A stretch of 32,782 bases of DNA from Candidatus Thorarchaeota archaeon (GCA_030612005.1 JAUWOU010000022.1:1-32782); one strand, 5' to 3'; positions 1-9,761 are shown, numbered from the stretch's first letter. Made by a program: numbers and translations. Notes: generated by a model from the letters alone, not told the origin.

Positions 1-3000
1 CTTTCTTCTTCATGTAGATGATGATGCCCACAGCAATTACTGCACCACCTGCACCCATTATGATTAGAATCATAGTTGTATCCAGTCCAGATACAACAGT
101 GACCACAACGGTATCAGTGACACTATTGCTACCAATATCGATCACTGTCAAGACAAAGGTATGTACACCCACATCCAGACCATCAGCAGAGTAAGTAATG
201 TTCTCAGCGGTTGAGTTCCAAGCTCCAGACATTACTACTACTCCATCGAGAGTGAGACTATAGGTTGCAGGACCCAAATCATCGGGAATCCAGGAAATCA
301 GACGACCAGTTTGACCCACAACATAGTTGAAGTCATCAGGTCCAACAATCGTTGGAGCAATTGTATCTGCTACTGTCACGTTGAAGAATCCACTGAGAGA
401 GTGTCCATATATGTTGATTACACGCACTTCTAACAGATACAATCCTAAATCAAGAGCCACACTACTTGTGATTACACCATCATCGACATCAAAGTCTGGG
501 TCGTCAATCCACCACTCAGATATCGGTGCAATTCCTGTTGGTGATAGTACTTCAACGGTGTACTCGAAGTCATGACCATACTCGTGATCCTGATCCTGAG
601 GTTCAATTACCCATGTTGGCAGGGTTGGATAGAATACAAGTGGATGGGTGTCATTGTTGTTTGCAGATCCAAAAATCGGATGTGGAGTGTCTCCAATCCC
701 ATCACTGTCTGCATCAACACCTGTGTAGTTTGACCAATAGTTGTAATCGATGATAGATGTCGTTGAATTATCGACGCCGTTGTGAACATTATCTTCGAAG
801 ATGTTCCATGAAACTGTTGCATTTGCACTTGTTATAGTAAGCCATATTGATTCACTATTTCCATGAACTGTGTTATGGGCAATATACGCATCTACACCAC
901 CATCGACAAATATTCCAACAGTGCTGTTATCACAGAGATTGTATGTGAAATCGTTGTCGTATCCACGACTGCATAGAGCCCAGCCTTCCCAACCGCTGAT
1001 ATTGGCGATATGATTCCTACTCACGAAGTTGTGATCAGAGTCCCACACACCAATTCCGTACCCCTGACCCATTGTGATATAGTTGTCAGTGATTATAGTA
1101 TGGTTCGACCCGCTAAGAACAATACCATCAATTGTGTCTGTTATGACGTTGTGAGTGACATTACAGTGATGAGATGTTTCGAGATAGATTGATGGAAACT
1201 CGTTTCCAGTCAAATTATTTCCTGAAATCAAGCTGGACCCACAGTTTAAGAGATGGATACCGGTCGGACCCTCAATATTGTCGATGACAACGTTATCCAG
1301 AATATCAACAAAGAATGATGTTTGAATACCGATTCCAGTTTCTCCTTCTTGTACATGATTTCCAGAAATCGTCGTGTAATTCGATCCCCAAACTTTGATT
1401 CCCACTATATAGTCAAAACAGAAGTTATCCTCAATCAAGATTCCTTCACAGGCATCCACATCAAGTGCGACTAGACCACCTGTAATATTGTTACCAGTAA
1501 CAATAGCATAAGGAGAATCGAAAACACCAATTGATGGATCGCCCTGGTGAAATAGTACTGTGTTATTATGAATAACAAGGTCATGGGCTTCTACGCCTAT
1601 GATTCCCACTTCTCCGTATTGACACAGATTGTCTTGGATTGTTGTTGAATTTGACCCTAGGTTGATAATACCACCCATGTATTCGTCGCAGAAGTTCCCA
1701 ATGATATCAACAGTTTCACAGTCCTCTAAATAGAGCTGCGTTTCTGTCCTTAGAAAAGAACTACCTATGATATCCAGATTAGTGGTATTAACTGCATGGA
1801 TTCCTTCTGTGTTGTAAATGCTATCAAAGTAACAGTCTTGGACTAGAATGTCGTCACCAGCCAAAATCGTAAGTCCAAAGTCGAAGTGGGTACAGTTGTT
1901 ATCAAGTAGGTCAATCCTTGCGGATACACCTGTTATGAAGATAGCAAGCTCAATTGTAATGAGAAGATTATTGGTGAGCAAAGTATCTGTATTGTTTACA
2001 AGTAGTATACCATAAGAATGCGTTGACATTACAAGCGTATTGTTGTCAATCACATTGAATTCTGTTTCCAGAAGATGAATGTGACCAGCGTTAATCTCAG
2101 CATAGTTCTTCAGAATAGTATTCTCATCTGAATCTTCCAAGTATATTCCCCAGTCACCATTGCCCGTTAGAGAATTCAGCTCAATTGTATTAAGAGTGCA
2201 CTCTAGAGTGAGAAGGATTCCATCCTGAGTATTGGAGTTCACTGTGTTATTGAACACATCATTCTCGTTTGACATCCAATAGAGGTCTATACCCCAATTG
2301 TTACCAGCACAAAAGTTTTCATCAACGAAGTTGAGGTTTGATCTCTCAAGGTAGATACCATTCCAATTGTCAGTGACTATATTGTCATGAATCGTATTAT
2401 CATCAGACCTGTCAAGGTAGATTCCAGCCGTCGTCATCGAATAACATTGATTCTCGATGACAGAGATTCCGTCAGTCTGGTTCAAGAGAATTCCAATATC
2501 ACCTTCGAAACAGGTATTATTGTAGATTAATGCATTCGCAACGGAATTCAAAACAATACCCGTGGAAACTTCATAACTTCCATTGATTATACAATCACTG
2601 ATCACGAAGTATACATCAGTTCCCGTAATTGAAATACCAGGATTTGCTGCTGTTGCATTGATCTCAAGGTCATCTATCAAATAGGGGGTACCGATAGAAC
2701 CGTCCCCTGGCCATCCTTGAGTGTCGAAATCATCATTGCTATCTATCAAAATTGTGGTATGTGGAGTTCCAGGACTCAGAATCAATGATTCCGATTGATA
2801 TGGTTCTCGCTCTGGTTGTTCTACATTCCACTCTTTAGAATCTGTAAATTGTGAATCATAATTGTAAGTTGCGTCGATTACTCGCGCGGGAGAATATACT
2901 TCTCTCATGTTTGATGTTTCGATACTTTCCTGACTTGTAAAACTCTCACTCGATTGTTTCACCACAGTATTTACCGATGTAGCCTCAGTGATAATAAAAG

Positions 3001-3088
3001 GCGTTATCGAGATACTGAATGACATTGTCAAGATGAATAAAATAAGAATCGAAGCACCAAGTGTATTTTTGGATTTCACTTTTGTCAA
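1..3088 (-). CDS. Secreted right-handed parallel beta-helix (NosD/PbH1-like) repeat protein with Ig-like C-terminal region and C-terminal TM; 3' end truncated by the window edge
   Basis: Reading the minus strand from TTG at 3088 gives an open frame to the window edge (about 1029 codons): LTKVKSKNTLGASILILFILTMSFSISI (signal peptide), then many PbH1-like turns (e.g. GIYLDRSDDNTIHDNIVTDNWNGIYLERSNLNFVDENFC, GIVLSGSNHTIITDNYITMGQGYGIGVWDSDHNFVSRNHI), then NYWSNYTGVDADSDGIGDTPHPI, and a terminal hydrophobic segment MILIMGAGGAVIAVGIIIYMKKK. GGAG-like RBS upstream. Absent from the ORF track because it is open at the edge. Confidence 0.88.
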   Translation of the reverse strand, partial: MTKVKSKNTLGASILILFILTMSFSISITPFIITEATSVNTVVKQSSESFTSQESIETSNMREVYSPARVIDATYNYDSQFTDSKEWNVEQPEREPYQSESLILSPGTPHTTILIDSNDDFDTQGWPGDGSIGTPYLIDDLEINATAANPGISITGTDVYFVISDCIINGSYEVSTGIVLNSVANALIYNNTCFEGDIGILLNQTDGISVIENQCYSMTTAGIYLDRSDDNTIHDNIVTDNWNGIYLERSNLNFVDENFCAGNNWGIDLYWMSNENDVFNNTVNSNTQDGILLTLECTLNTIELNSLTGNGDWGIYLEDSDENTILKNYAEINAGHIHLLETEFNVIDNNTLVMSTHSYGILLVNNTDTLLTNNLLITIELAIFITGVSARIDLLDNNCTHFDFGLTILAGDDILVQDCYFDSIYNTEGIHAVNTTNLDIIGSSFLRTETQLYLEDCETVDIIGNFCDEYMGGIINLGSNSTTIQDNLCQYGEVGIIGVEAHDLVIHNNTVLFHQGDPSIGVFDSPYAIVTGNNITGGLVALDVDACEGILIEDNFCFDYIVGIKVWGSNYTTISGNHVQEGETGIGIQTSFFVDILDNVVIDNIEGPTGIHLLNCGSSLISGNNLTGNEFPSIYLETSHHCNVTHNVITDTIDGIVLSGSNHTIITDNYITMGQGYGIGVWDSDHNFVSRNHIANISGWEGWALCSRGYDNDFTYNLCDNSTVGIFVDGGVDAYIAHNTVHGNSESIWLTITSANATVSWNIFEDNVHNGVDNSTTSIIDYNYWSNYTGVDADSDGIGDTPHPIFGSANNNDTHPLVFYPTLPTWVIEPQDQDHEYGHDFEYTVEVLSPTGIAPISEWWIDDPDFDVDDGVITSSVALDLGLYLLEVRVINIYGHSLSGFFNVTVADTIAPTIVGPDDFNYVVGQTGRLISWIPDDLGPATYSLTLDGVVVMSGAWNSTAENITYSADGLDVGVHTFVLTVIDIGSNSVTDTVVVTVVSGLDTTMILIIMGAGGAVIAVGIIIYMKKK

Positions 3089-3434
3089 TTGGCAAATCTC
3101 CTAACTGGTCTATTTCGGTGCAGATGTGGTTAAGACTTTTGTGAGAGATTTATTGGAAAGTAGCATCAATGATAAAAAAGCCTAATATCACGCTCACAGC
3201 AAATTTGGTATTATTAGATTTTGTGAGAAATTGGTTACAAAGTGAAATCAATGAAAAAAAGAAGAATCGACTCTACGCAAAGTAGGGTTTCTTTTATTTA
3301 GTCGCCAAGTCTATCACAAAATGAAACAAACGCATAATTCGCTAGAATTATTCCTTCTTATTCCCAAATACCTTATCTTGATTAACGTTTCAAAAAGCAT
3401 AGAGTATACTCCAAAGACGATGAGGAGGAAAAAT

Positions 3435-3902
3435 GTGACGTATACCAAGAAAGAGTTGAAGAACTATCTAAAAGACCTCTTGAAGAAGAAGGCGGAATTG
3501 TCAAGTTTTTCGTTTGAGTATGAATCGGGGCATATGGAGTTTCAAGCACGACTCAGAATCATCTTGTCCTCAGGCAAAATCATCCAGTGGAAGATTCCAA
3601 AAAAGACTCCTCTGGATAGAGAGAGAGAGGATGAGGCGGCAAAGATACGAGAGGTTGAAATCTCTGAAGAGAAAATATCGGTCTTTATAGAAAGTATAAG
3701 AAAGAGAAAAATCTGGGATTTAGAAAATTGTACGCAGAAAGCGCTCCCTGACACTCCTCTACTCACATTCAGAATAAAATGCGATGACCAACTAGCATTT
3801 GAACAACAAGTCTGGGAGAATTGTCGAAATGACTGCAAACGAACAAAGGAACTGATCAGGACTCTTGAAGCACTTCTACCTCTAGACTGGTCCCCACCAT
3901 AA
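3435..3902 (+). CDS. Hypothetical charged protein of unknown function (track ORF 3321-3902; likely start at GTG 3435)
   Basis: In-frame GTG at 3435 is preceded by GAGGAGG at a good SD distance; the region upstream of it in the 3321 ORF reads like non-coding sequence. Lys/Glu-rich soluble protein, no recognised motif. Confidence 0.6.
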   Translation: MTYTKKELKNYLKDLLKKKAELSSFSFEYESGHMEFQARLRIILSSGKIIQWKIPKKTPLDREREDEAAKIREVEISEEKISVFIESIRKRKIWDLENCTQKALPDTPLLTFRIKCDDQLAFEQQVWENCRNDCKRTKELIRTLEALLPLDWSPP

Positions 3903-3998
3903 GAACTGTGAATACATACCCAAGTGTCAGCATAACTCTGGAACTGTTATCAAAAAGGAAGAATGGACCCTACACAAAGTAGAGTCTCTTACATTCGC

Positions 3999-5315
3999 CT
4001 ATAGAAGTTCATCCAGTACTTCCAGTAACTCAACAACTTCAAGCTTTGATCCGAGTTTGGAGAGGTCCTTACCGGTCTCCTCTTCCTCCTTCTTCAGAGC
4101 CTTGATCCCGTCGTTAAAGTTTGTTATACAAAACGGACACGAGGTCATGAGTACGTCAGCACCAGTGGATGCGGCTTCCCTCAGACGCTCCAATGAAGTC
4201 TTGATTGCCATGTCTGGGAACTGAGCCTTAACTCCTCCACCAGCACCGCAACAGAATGAATCACCCTTGATACGGTACATCTCGATAAGTTCCAGACCAG
4301 GAATGGCATTTAGAACTATTCGTGGAATGTTGTAGTGAGCTTCCTTTGCCTTGGTAGCTGCACGACTATCCAGTAACCAATTCTTGGATTCATTGAGAAT
4401 CTTCTTCTCGATGCCAAGACCAACATGACGGACACTATGACAAGGGTCGTGCCATGTGACTTTCTTGTTGTAAGACTTTTCAATCTTCAACTTACCTTCC
4501 GAAATCAAATCGTAGGCAAGCTCGACAGTGTGACGAACCTTGAAGGGTAGCTCCTTTCCGCTATGATTGACATAGTCGTTCCTGAATGTCTTATAGCAAC
4601 CTGCACAGCTGAAAACTAGCAGGTCAAAGTCCTTGAAAACCTCCAGGTTCTCATTCATGACATCCATGAACACTGGCTTCATTCCAGTTCTGAGAATTGG
4701 ACTTCCACAACATACCTCACCACTGACCACAGTATAATCAAATCCAAGCTTGTCAAGGATCTTGGTTGTCTTGTCTGCGATGTGCTGCTGTCTGTAAGCT
4801 CCAGTACACCCAACAAAGTATGCAACCTTTGCATCGGGATTGTCAACGACTCCTTGGAACCACTTTGTACGCTCTCCGCGTGGTTCCTTGTAGGGGTTCT
4901 TCAGTTCTTTGTCGCTCACCATCTCTCCAAACTTCTTGTGCTTGGGTAGAGGTTCAATTCCAGCCTCGATGATTGCAGCCCGTAGCTCTTCGATGATTTC
5001 TACCGTGTCGATTAGGTTTGGACATTGTTCAGCACAGAGCGCGCAAGTCGTGCAGGCTTCAAGGACTTCCAGCATCTCTTGGCTTGCCTCAATTTCCTTG
5101 TTCAGGAATGCTCGAGCAATCCACATTCTGCCAGAATTGAAATATCCCTCCCAAGCATATAGATTTCCTGAAGGACAGGACAAGAGCATACCAGTGAACT
5201 CTTCAGAATCACCTTCTCTATCAGGTTCGTTTGAGTATGCGTATTGACAGGCACGACAGTGAATGCATCGTGCATTGATTTTACGAAGTGCTTCAAGACT
5301 AGTCATGGCAATCAA
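3999..5315 (-). CDS. (Fe-S)-binding oxidoreductase subunit, GlcF/HdrD-like with CCG domains
   Basis: 4Fe-4S ferredoxin-type motifs (CIHCRACQYAY, CTTCALCAEQCP) plus CCG-domain motifs (CCGSPILRTG, CAGCYKTF, HDPCH, CCGAGGG). Immediately downstream of a FAD oxidase gene. Confidence 0.9.
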   Translation of the reverse strand: MIAMTSLEALRKINARCIHCRACQYAYSNEPDREGDSEEFTGMLLSCPSGNLYAWEGYFNSGRMWIARAFLNKEIEASQEMLEVLEACTTCALCAEQCPNLIDTVEIIEELRAAIIEAGIEPLPKHKKFGEMVSDKELKNPYKEPRGERTKWFQGVVDNPDAKVAYFVGCTGAYRQQHIADKTTKILDKLGFDYTVVSGEVCCGSPILRTGMKPVFMDVMNENLEVFKDFDLLVFSCAGCYKTFRNDYVNHSGKELPFKVRHTVELAYDLISEGKLKIEKSYNKKVTWHDPCHSVRHVGLGIEKKILNESKNWLLDSRAATKAKEAHYNIPRIVLNAIPGLELIEMYRIKGDSFCCGAGGGVKAQFPDMAIKTSLERLREAASTGADVLMTSCPFCITNFNDGIKALKKEEEETGKDLSKLGSKLEVVELLEVLDELL

Positions 5316-5355
5316 TCCTCATTGAATTGGTAAGTTTTGTAGATGTTTTCATTTT

Positions 5356-6873
5356 CTACTCCTCCAATGGATTTGGTAGATCTGTAACAGAAGCCCACGG
5401 GATGGCTAACCGTCCGGGATGCAAGATAAGATTCGGGTCGAGTACTTTCCTGAACTTGACCAGCATCTTGTAGTACATCTTCGACTTTCTGAAGGTTTCG
5501 GGAGCATGTACGAAGGGATCGGGTCTGTAATTGATCCAACCCTGCTTCAAGAAGCTCTTAGTGGTTTCCAGGTTGAATTCTCTGATTCTGTCAAAGACTC
5601 CTTTCTCATCAGAGTCAAAACAAAGTATGGGCATCACGATGGCTTGTCTCGCGTGGTCTATGGAGGCAACCCACATGGTGGGAGCGAATCCGTGATTCTC
5701 CATCGCAGCACAGTACTCCTCCATCATTTTCGCACTCTCGAGCCATGGACAGTACCAAGTTATGAAGAGAAAGCCAGCCTCATAGAGCCCGTATGGAACT
5801 GCAATCAGGTTTGGTTTCTTAAGCCGAGAGGCAACTTGTTTAGGATGCAAACTCTGCGGAGGACATTTGGTGTTCTTCTTGATTTCGTATTCTTTGTAGG
5901 TTTCATCTATTCGCTTTAGTGCAAAATCAAGCTCTTCTTGAGAATGTGCCCACACTTCACTGTTCATCCAATACTCATCTATACCGATTTTCTTGTAGAA
6001 TTCATAGTCGCGTGGAACATTCGTCTTAGGCCATCGTGTCATGACCAGAGGCCAATTACCACCTTGCACCATCACTGTATTTTCAGCGACACCCATCTCC
6101 TGCTTACCAATTTCCCAGGCTGGCCCAACGATGTTTTCCCAGCTGTCCCCGCCATAAGCAACAATTGTCTTAAAATGCGGGTGAGGAATAATCTTGATTG
6201 CAGCCTTTGTTACTATTCCCATAGAACCTTGAGAACCGAGGAATAGACCATCAGGATTCGGGCCAACGCCCCACCTGTAGAAAGCCTTCGCATCATCAAG
6301 CGCCCATGAACCGGTTCGGAATGTTTCTCCAGAGGGTAAGACGACTTCAAGACCAATGATCATGTCAGCTTGTGGTCCATATCGACCTGTGACAAGTGAG
6401 AACCCGCGCTCTATTGCATCTCCTAGAATTGTAGCTCCCGGAGGAGCCCCGTCAGGAATCGGCGGTGCCCAGTCAGGCCATCTTTTCTTGAAGATACGCC
6501 AGGCATCGCCACACCGAACTCCTGGTTCAACCACCATGACTCGGTTTTCTGTGTCAACTGTCATTTTGTTCATTCGGGTTAAATCCATCAAGATACCGCC
6601 GGGTTGAATTGTTGGAAGGGCAAACCCTCCGCTCAAGCCGCCAGCAGCTGGTGTGATTGGACTGAGATTCTCGTTTGCTACTACGAGGATTTTGGAGACC
6701 TCCTCAGTATTGGAGGGTCTCACGATGACCTCGGGTAATTCCGCTTCGAGGCCCATTATACCTCGTGCCATGTAACTGTGAAGAAGGGGTTCGCTGGTCG
6801 TGACGAATTCATCGCCACATATTGCGACCAGTTTTTTAACCACTTCATCCGTGACCTTATTGTAATTGCTCAC
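5356..6873 (-). CDS. FAD-binding (PCMH-type) oxidase, GlcD / lactate dehydrogenase / VAO-like
   Basis: FAD_binding_4 pattern PEVIVRPSNTEEVSKILVVANENLSPITPAAGGLSGG, GILMDLTRMNKM, VEPGVRCGDAWR, GSQGSMGIVTKAAIKIIP; C-terminus DPNLILHPGR. GTG start with GGAGG upstream. Confidence 0.9.
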   Translation of the reverse strand: MSNYNKVTDEVVKKLVAICGDEFVTTSEPLLHSYMARGIMGLEAELPEVIVRPSNTEEVSKILVVANENLSPITPAAGGLSGGFALPTIQPGGILMDLTRMNKMTVDTENRVMVVEPGVRCGDAWRIFKKRWPDWAPPIPDGAPPGATILGDAIERGFSLVTGRYGPQADMIIGLEVVLPSGETFRTGSWALDDAKAFYRWGVGPNPDGLFLGSQGSMGIVTKAAIKIIPHPHFKTIVAYGGDSWENIVGPAWEIGKQEMGVAENTVMVQGGNWPLVMTRWPKTNVPRDYEFYKKIGIDEYWMNSEVWAHSQEELDFALKRIDETYKEYEIKKNTKCPPQSLHPKQVASRLKKPNLIAVPYGLYEAGFLFITWYCPWLESAKMMEEYCAAMENHGFAPTMWVASIDHARQAIVMPILCFDSDEKGVFDRIREFNLETTKSFLKQGWINYRPDPFVHAPETFRKSKMYYKMLVKFRKVLDPNLILHPGRLAIPWASVTDLPNPLEE

Positions 6874-7110
6874 CTAGTAATCCTCCGTTATCAGCCACAC
6901 TGGCTGAATCGTGAATTGTCGATAGTATGTCCTCGCCTGCGAACACCCTAATAAATAGGCATCGACTGAACCAAGAAAGTTACATTTTGAAATGAATTAG
7001 TTTTCCCTCATTGGAGTTAATGTAGGGGGGGTAAGAAGTAGCACACGAAAGTTATATTTGCTTGAGACGACGAGAATAATCTGAAACCGCTCTCGGAGGT
7101 AATACCTGCA

Positions 7111-8172
7111 ATGCTAAGAAAAAAACATCTCATGTTACTCTTCTTTGTGTTTCTATTTGCGGCTGTTGTATATCAACCGCAGCCAGTAGATGCACTTCCA
7201 TTTGACGATGAGTACACAAATCAAGAGATACTCGCAGGTAATTGGTTCAAAGTCTTTGATACAATGACTACTGGAGATGAGATCACTGGATATTTTGAAA
7301 CCCATTCGGATACACAGGGATTGAAGTTTTTCATCTGTGACTCAGCGAATTTACTTCACTGGGAAGGCGGATTCTCAGCCACAGTATACGAAATTGAAAC
7401 AGACATGCATACTTTAGGTTTCACATTCACAGTTCCGAATTCTGATACGTGGACTTGTGTATTCAGCAATGATGAGGGTTCAACAACAGTTACAGTGGAT
7501 ATTGGTGTCGATGTAAATGGTGATAACATTCCGTATTACGCCCCATCATCCTACACTGAAACAGGATATGGAATAGTGCTAGAGGACGATGAGTATTACA
7601 TTGTTTACGATACCTTCGCAGCAGGAACGGATATTGATGGACACTTCTCAACATTCTTTTCAACTGATGGTTTGGATTTCTTCATCTGTGATCAAGAAAA
7701 CTTTTATCAATGGGATGCAGGAAACTCAGCAACAGGATTTAGCATTGAAACTGATATGCACCAAACCTCCATTGACAAATTCACAATTCCAACTGCAGGA
7801 GTATGGTATTGTGTATTCGTAGCAACCGATGAAGTAGATACTGTGACTTTCTCCTTTGGAATAGATGTTGATACATCGGGAGCAATAACTACTACAAATG
7901 GAGAACTTCAAACTTCTCCAGTAATGCTTGGCGTATTAGGTGCGGTTTTCCTCATCATTATCCTTGTGTGTGTTGTTTCAAGAAGAAGAAGAGGTGACAC
8001 TGGACAAGCACCAACTGTCGATCACTATACAGCACCGCCGTCCACACCTGCTTCATCTAGAACAATTAGAGAGCGAGAGATAACAACAAGAGTTCTTGTA
8101 GTCTGCCCGTACTGCGGGGCGAAGAACGAGCAAGGTATCCTGAATTGTCATAATTGTGATGCTGAGCTCTAA
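7111..8172 (+). CDS. Membrane protein: signal peptide, two tandem beta-sandwich-like repeats, TM helix, cytosolic C-terminal zinc ribbon
   Basis: N-terminal hydrophobic leader; internal repeat (GLKFFICDSANLLHWEGGFSATVYEIETDMH... / GLDFFICDQENFYQWDAGNSATGFSIETDMH...); TM MLGVLGAVFLIIILVCVVSRRRR; C-terminal CPYCGAKNEQGILNCHNC. GGAGG RBS upstream. Confidence 0.88.
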   Translation: MLRKKHLMLLFFVFLFAAVVYQPQPVDALPFDDEYTNQEILAGNWFKVFDTMTTGDEITGYFETHSDTQGLKFFICDSANLLHWEGGFSATVYEIETDMHTLGFTFTVPNSDTWTCVFSNDEGSTTVTVDIGVDVNGDNIPYYAPSSYTETGYGIVLEDDEYYIVYDTFAAGTDIDGHFSTFFSTDGLDFFICDQENFYQWDAGNSATGFSIETDMHQTSIDKFTIPTAGVWYCVFVATDEVDTVTFSFGIDVDTSGAITTTNGELQTSPVMLGVLGAVFLIIILVCVVSRRRRGDTGQAPTVDHYTAPPSTPASSRTIREREITTRVLVVCPYCGAKNEQGILNCHNCDAEL

Positions 8173-8195
8173 ACGAATGACCTACGCACAGCACG

Positions 8196-8229
8196 GGCTA
8201 GTATGTTTGCAATTGCAAGCATACTGGCT
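8196..8229. repeat. Near-perfect loopless inverted repeat (core 26 bp, 8200-8225) in a convergent intergenic gap
   Basis: agtatgtttgcaa|ttgcaagcatact: 13 arm pairs, one of them a T.G wobble; flanked by ggct...ggct giving further G-C and wobble pairs. Lies between the end of the 7111-8172 (+) gene and the end of the 8303-8716 (-) gene. Confidence 0.75.
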
Positions 8230-8302
8230 TCGTCGTTCTTTTTGATTACGGTACAGAAACATCAGCATAAAGGCCATAGAATCAGCAGTTGGTAAGTGTT
8301 GA

Positions 8303-8716
8303 TTAAACCCCAACGAAGTTACAACGGATAGTACGACTCCTAGGACCATCAAACTCAACAAAGAGCACCCGTTGCCAAGTACCCAGACCAAGAGATTTTG
8401 ATACCACAGACAGAGTCGCTGAAGATCCAATCAGTGTTGCAGCAATGTGAGCATGGGCATTATTGTCAACCTTATCATGCAGGTAACCAGCTCCTTTTGG
8501 AACAAGTTTGGAAAGATGCATTCCAATATCCTCCATCAACCTGCTTTCTCCTTCATTGATTGTGACACCAGCAGTGGTATGTACGCTTGATACTGTCAGA
8601 ATACCATCAGAGAAACCCTCACTCCGTATCCAGTTTCGAATCATCTCGGTAACATCAATGACCTCAACGTCAGCTGCAGTCTTCACCGAAAGCTTAGTGT
8701 GCAATACTTTTGTCAT
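8303..8716 (-). CDS. YjbQ / UPF0047 family protein (secondary thiamine-phosphate synthase enzyme family)
   Basis: Family-typical motifs GILTVSSVHTTAGVTINEGE, HLSKLVPKGAGYLHD, DNNAHAHIAATLIGSS, LGTWQRVLFVEFDGPRSR. Confidence 0.9.
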   Translation of the reverse strand: MTKVLHTKLSVKTAADVEVIDVTEMIRNWIRSEGFSDGILTVSSVHTTAGVTINEGESRLMEDIGMHLSKLVPKGAGYLHDKVDNNAHAHIAATLIGSSATLSVVSKSLGLGTWQRVLFVEFDGPRSRTIRCNFVGV

Positions 8717-8900
8717 TTCTTCGACCTTCGTGATTCTTTTATTTTACCTTTGAAATCACATCAATGCTTCTACAACCGCAGATATCTATCACAAATAAGA
8801 TTCGGCTAACGATTGTAAATATGTATGAGGTGAAAAGTAAGATAAATTAGATACAGTAAATAACCAACTGATGTAATGGAATCAAGTTTGATGTGATAGA

Positions 8901-9761
8901 ATGAAAGCAAAGAGGTTGTATCAGAGTTTAGACAAAGAGTTTGAAATCGATAAAGTCAATGAAGGGGAGTGGGACTCCTTCGATCTTGGTGATTTTGCCA
9001 CCGAGAGTTTCAGAAAAACATACAAAGGTCTCGTTCTGGACAACTCATCAGAAATCAATAAGGTGTATACAGCTGTTTTTCCAAGTGAGTCTGTTCTTGA
9101 TTATATCATTGCATCCGGAGCAGAAGATTCTCTCATATTCACGCACCACCCGATGATATGGGATACATCATGTGAGGGTTTTCCGTTCAGGAATACTCCT
9201 ACTAAGTACTTAGAGGTTCTAAAGGAGAACAAAATTTCTCTCTATACGATTCATGTTCCTTTGGACCGGAATGGACCCTATAGTACCACGACATCCCTAG
9301 CTCGTGCATTGGAGATAGAAACTGACAGAGAATTCTTCGATTACTTCGGAGCAAAGGTTGGCATCATCGGTAAGACCGAATGTACCTCAACCTTCGAGCT
9401 TTCTGCAAAGGTCAAAGAAACAGTGGGACATCTCCCGAAGATTTACGTTAATGGTTCGAGCCAGATATCCAATCAAATGGTAGCTCTCGTTGCAGGAGGC
9501 GGCAACTATCCGGAGATTGTGGAGGAACTTGCAGAAACAGATGTGAAAATCTACATCACCGGAGTTACAATGAAGAATCCAGATTATAAACCAAGCCTGC
9601 GATTCCATGAGATATGTCAAGAGAACAAGATTACAGTCATTGCGGCAACTCACTATTCCACTGAGAAGTTTGCTTGCATTGCTATTCAGAAGTTCTTTGA
9701 TGAATTAGGTGTTGAGAGTGAGTTTGTGGAAGATGCCCCGTCATTCGAGGACTATGGATGA
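8901..9761 (+). CDS. Nif3-like dinuclear metal centre (GTP cyclohydrolase I type 2-like) protein
   Basis: LIFTHHPMIWD, YTIHVPLDRNGPYSTTTSLARALEI, VVALVAGGGNYPEIVEEL-like segment, ITVIAATHYSTEKFACIAIQKF are typical Nif3 family motifs. Confidence 0.82.
   Translation: MKAKRLYQSLDKEFEIDKVNEGEWDSFDLGDFATESFRKTYKGLVLDNSSEINKVYTAVFPSESVLDYIIASGAEDSLIFTHHPMIWDTSCEGFPFRNTPTKYLEVLKENKISLYTIHVPLDRNGPYSTTTSLARALEIETDREFFDYFGAKVGIIGKTECTSTFELSAKVKETVGHLPKIYVNGSSQISNQMVALVAGGGNYPEIVEELAETDVKIYITGVTMKNPDYKPSLRFHEICQENKITVIAATHYSTEKFACIAIQKFFDELGVESEFVEDAPSFEDYG

Noticed and set aside
327-1192. Several small ORFs in the first 1.2 kb (both strands)
   Set aside because: All are out of frame with, or antisense to, the long beta-helix frame that explains the region.
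1-3088. CRISPR array or tandem-repeat satellite in the first 3 kb
   Set aside because: Periodicity is at the protein level (beta-helix turns) with variable lengths and no identical DNA repeats/spacers.
5419-5919. 166-aa plus-strand ORF
   Set aside because: Antisense to the FAD oxidase; no recognisable domain.
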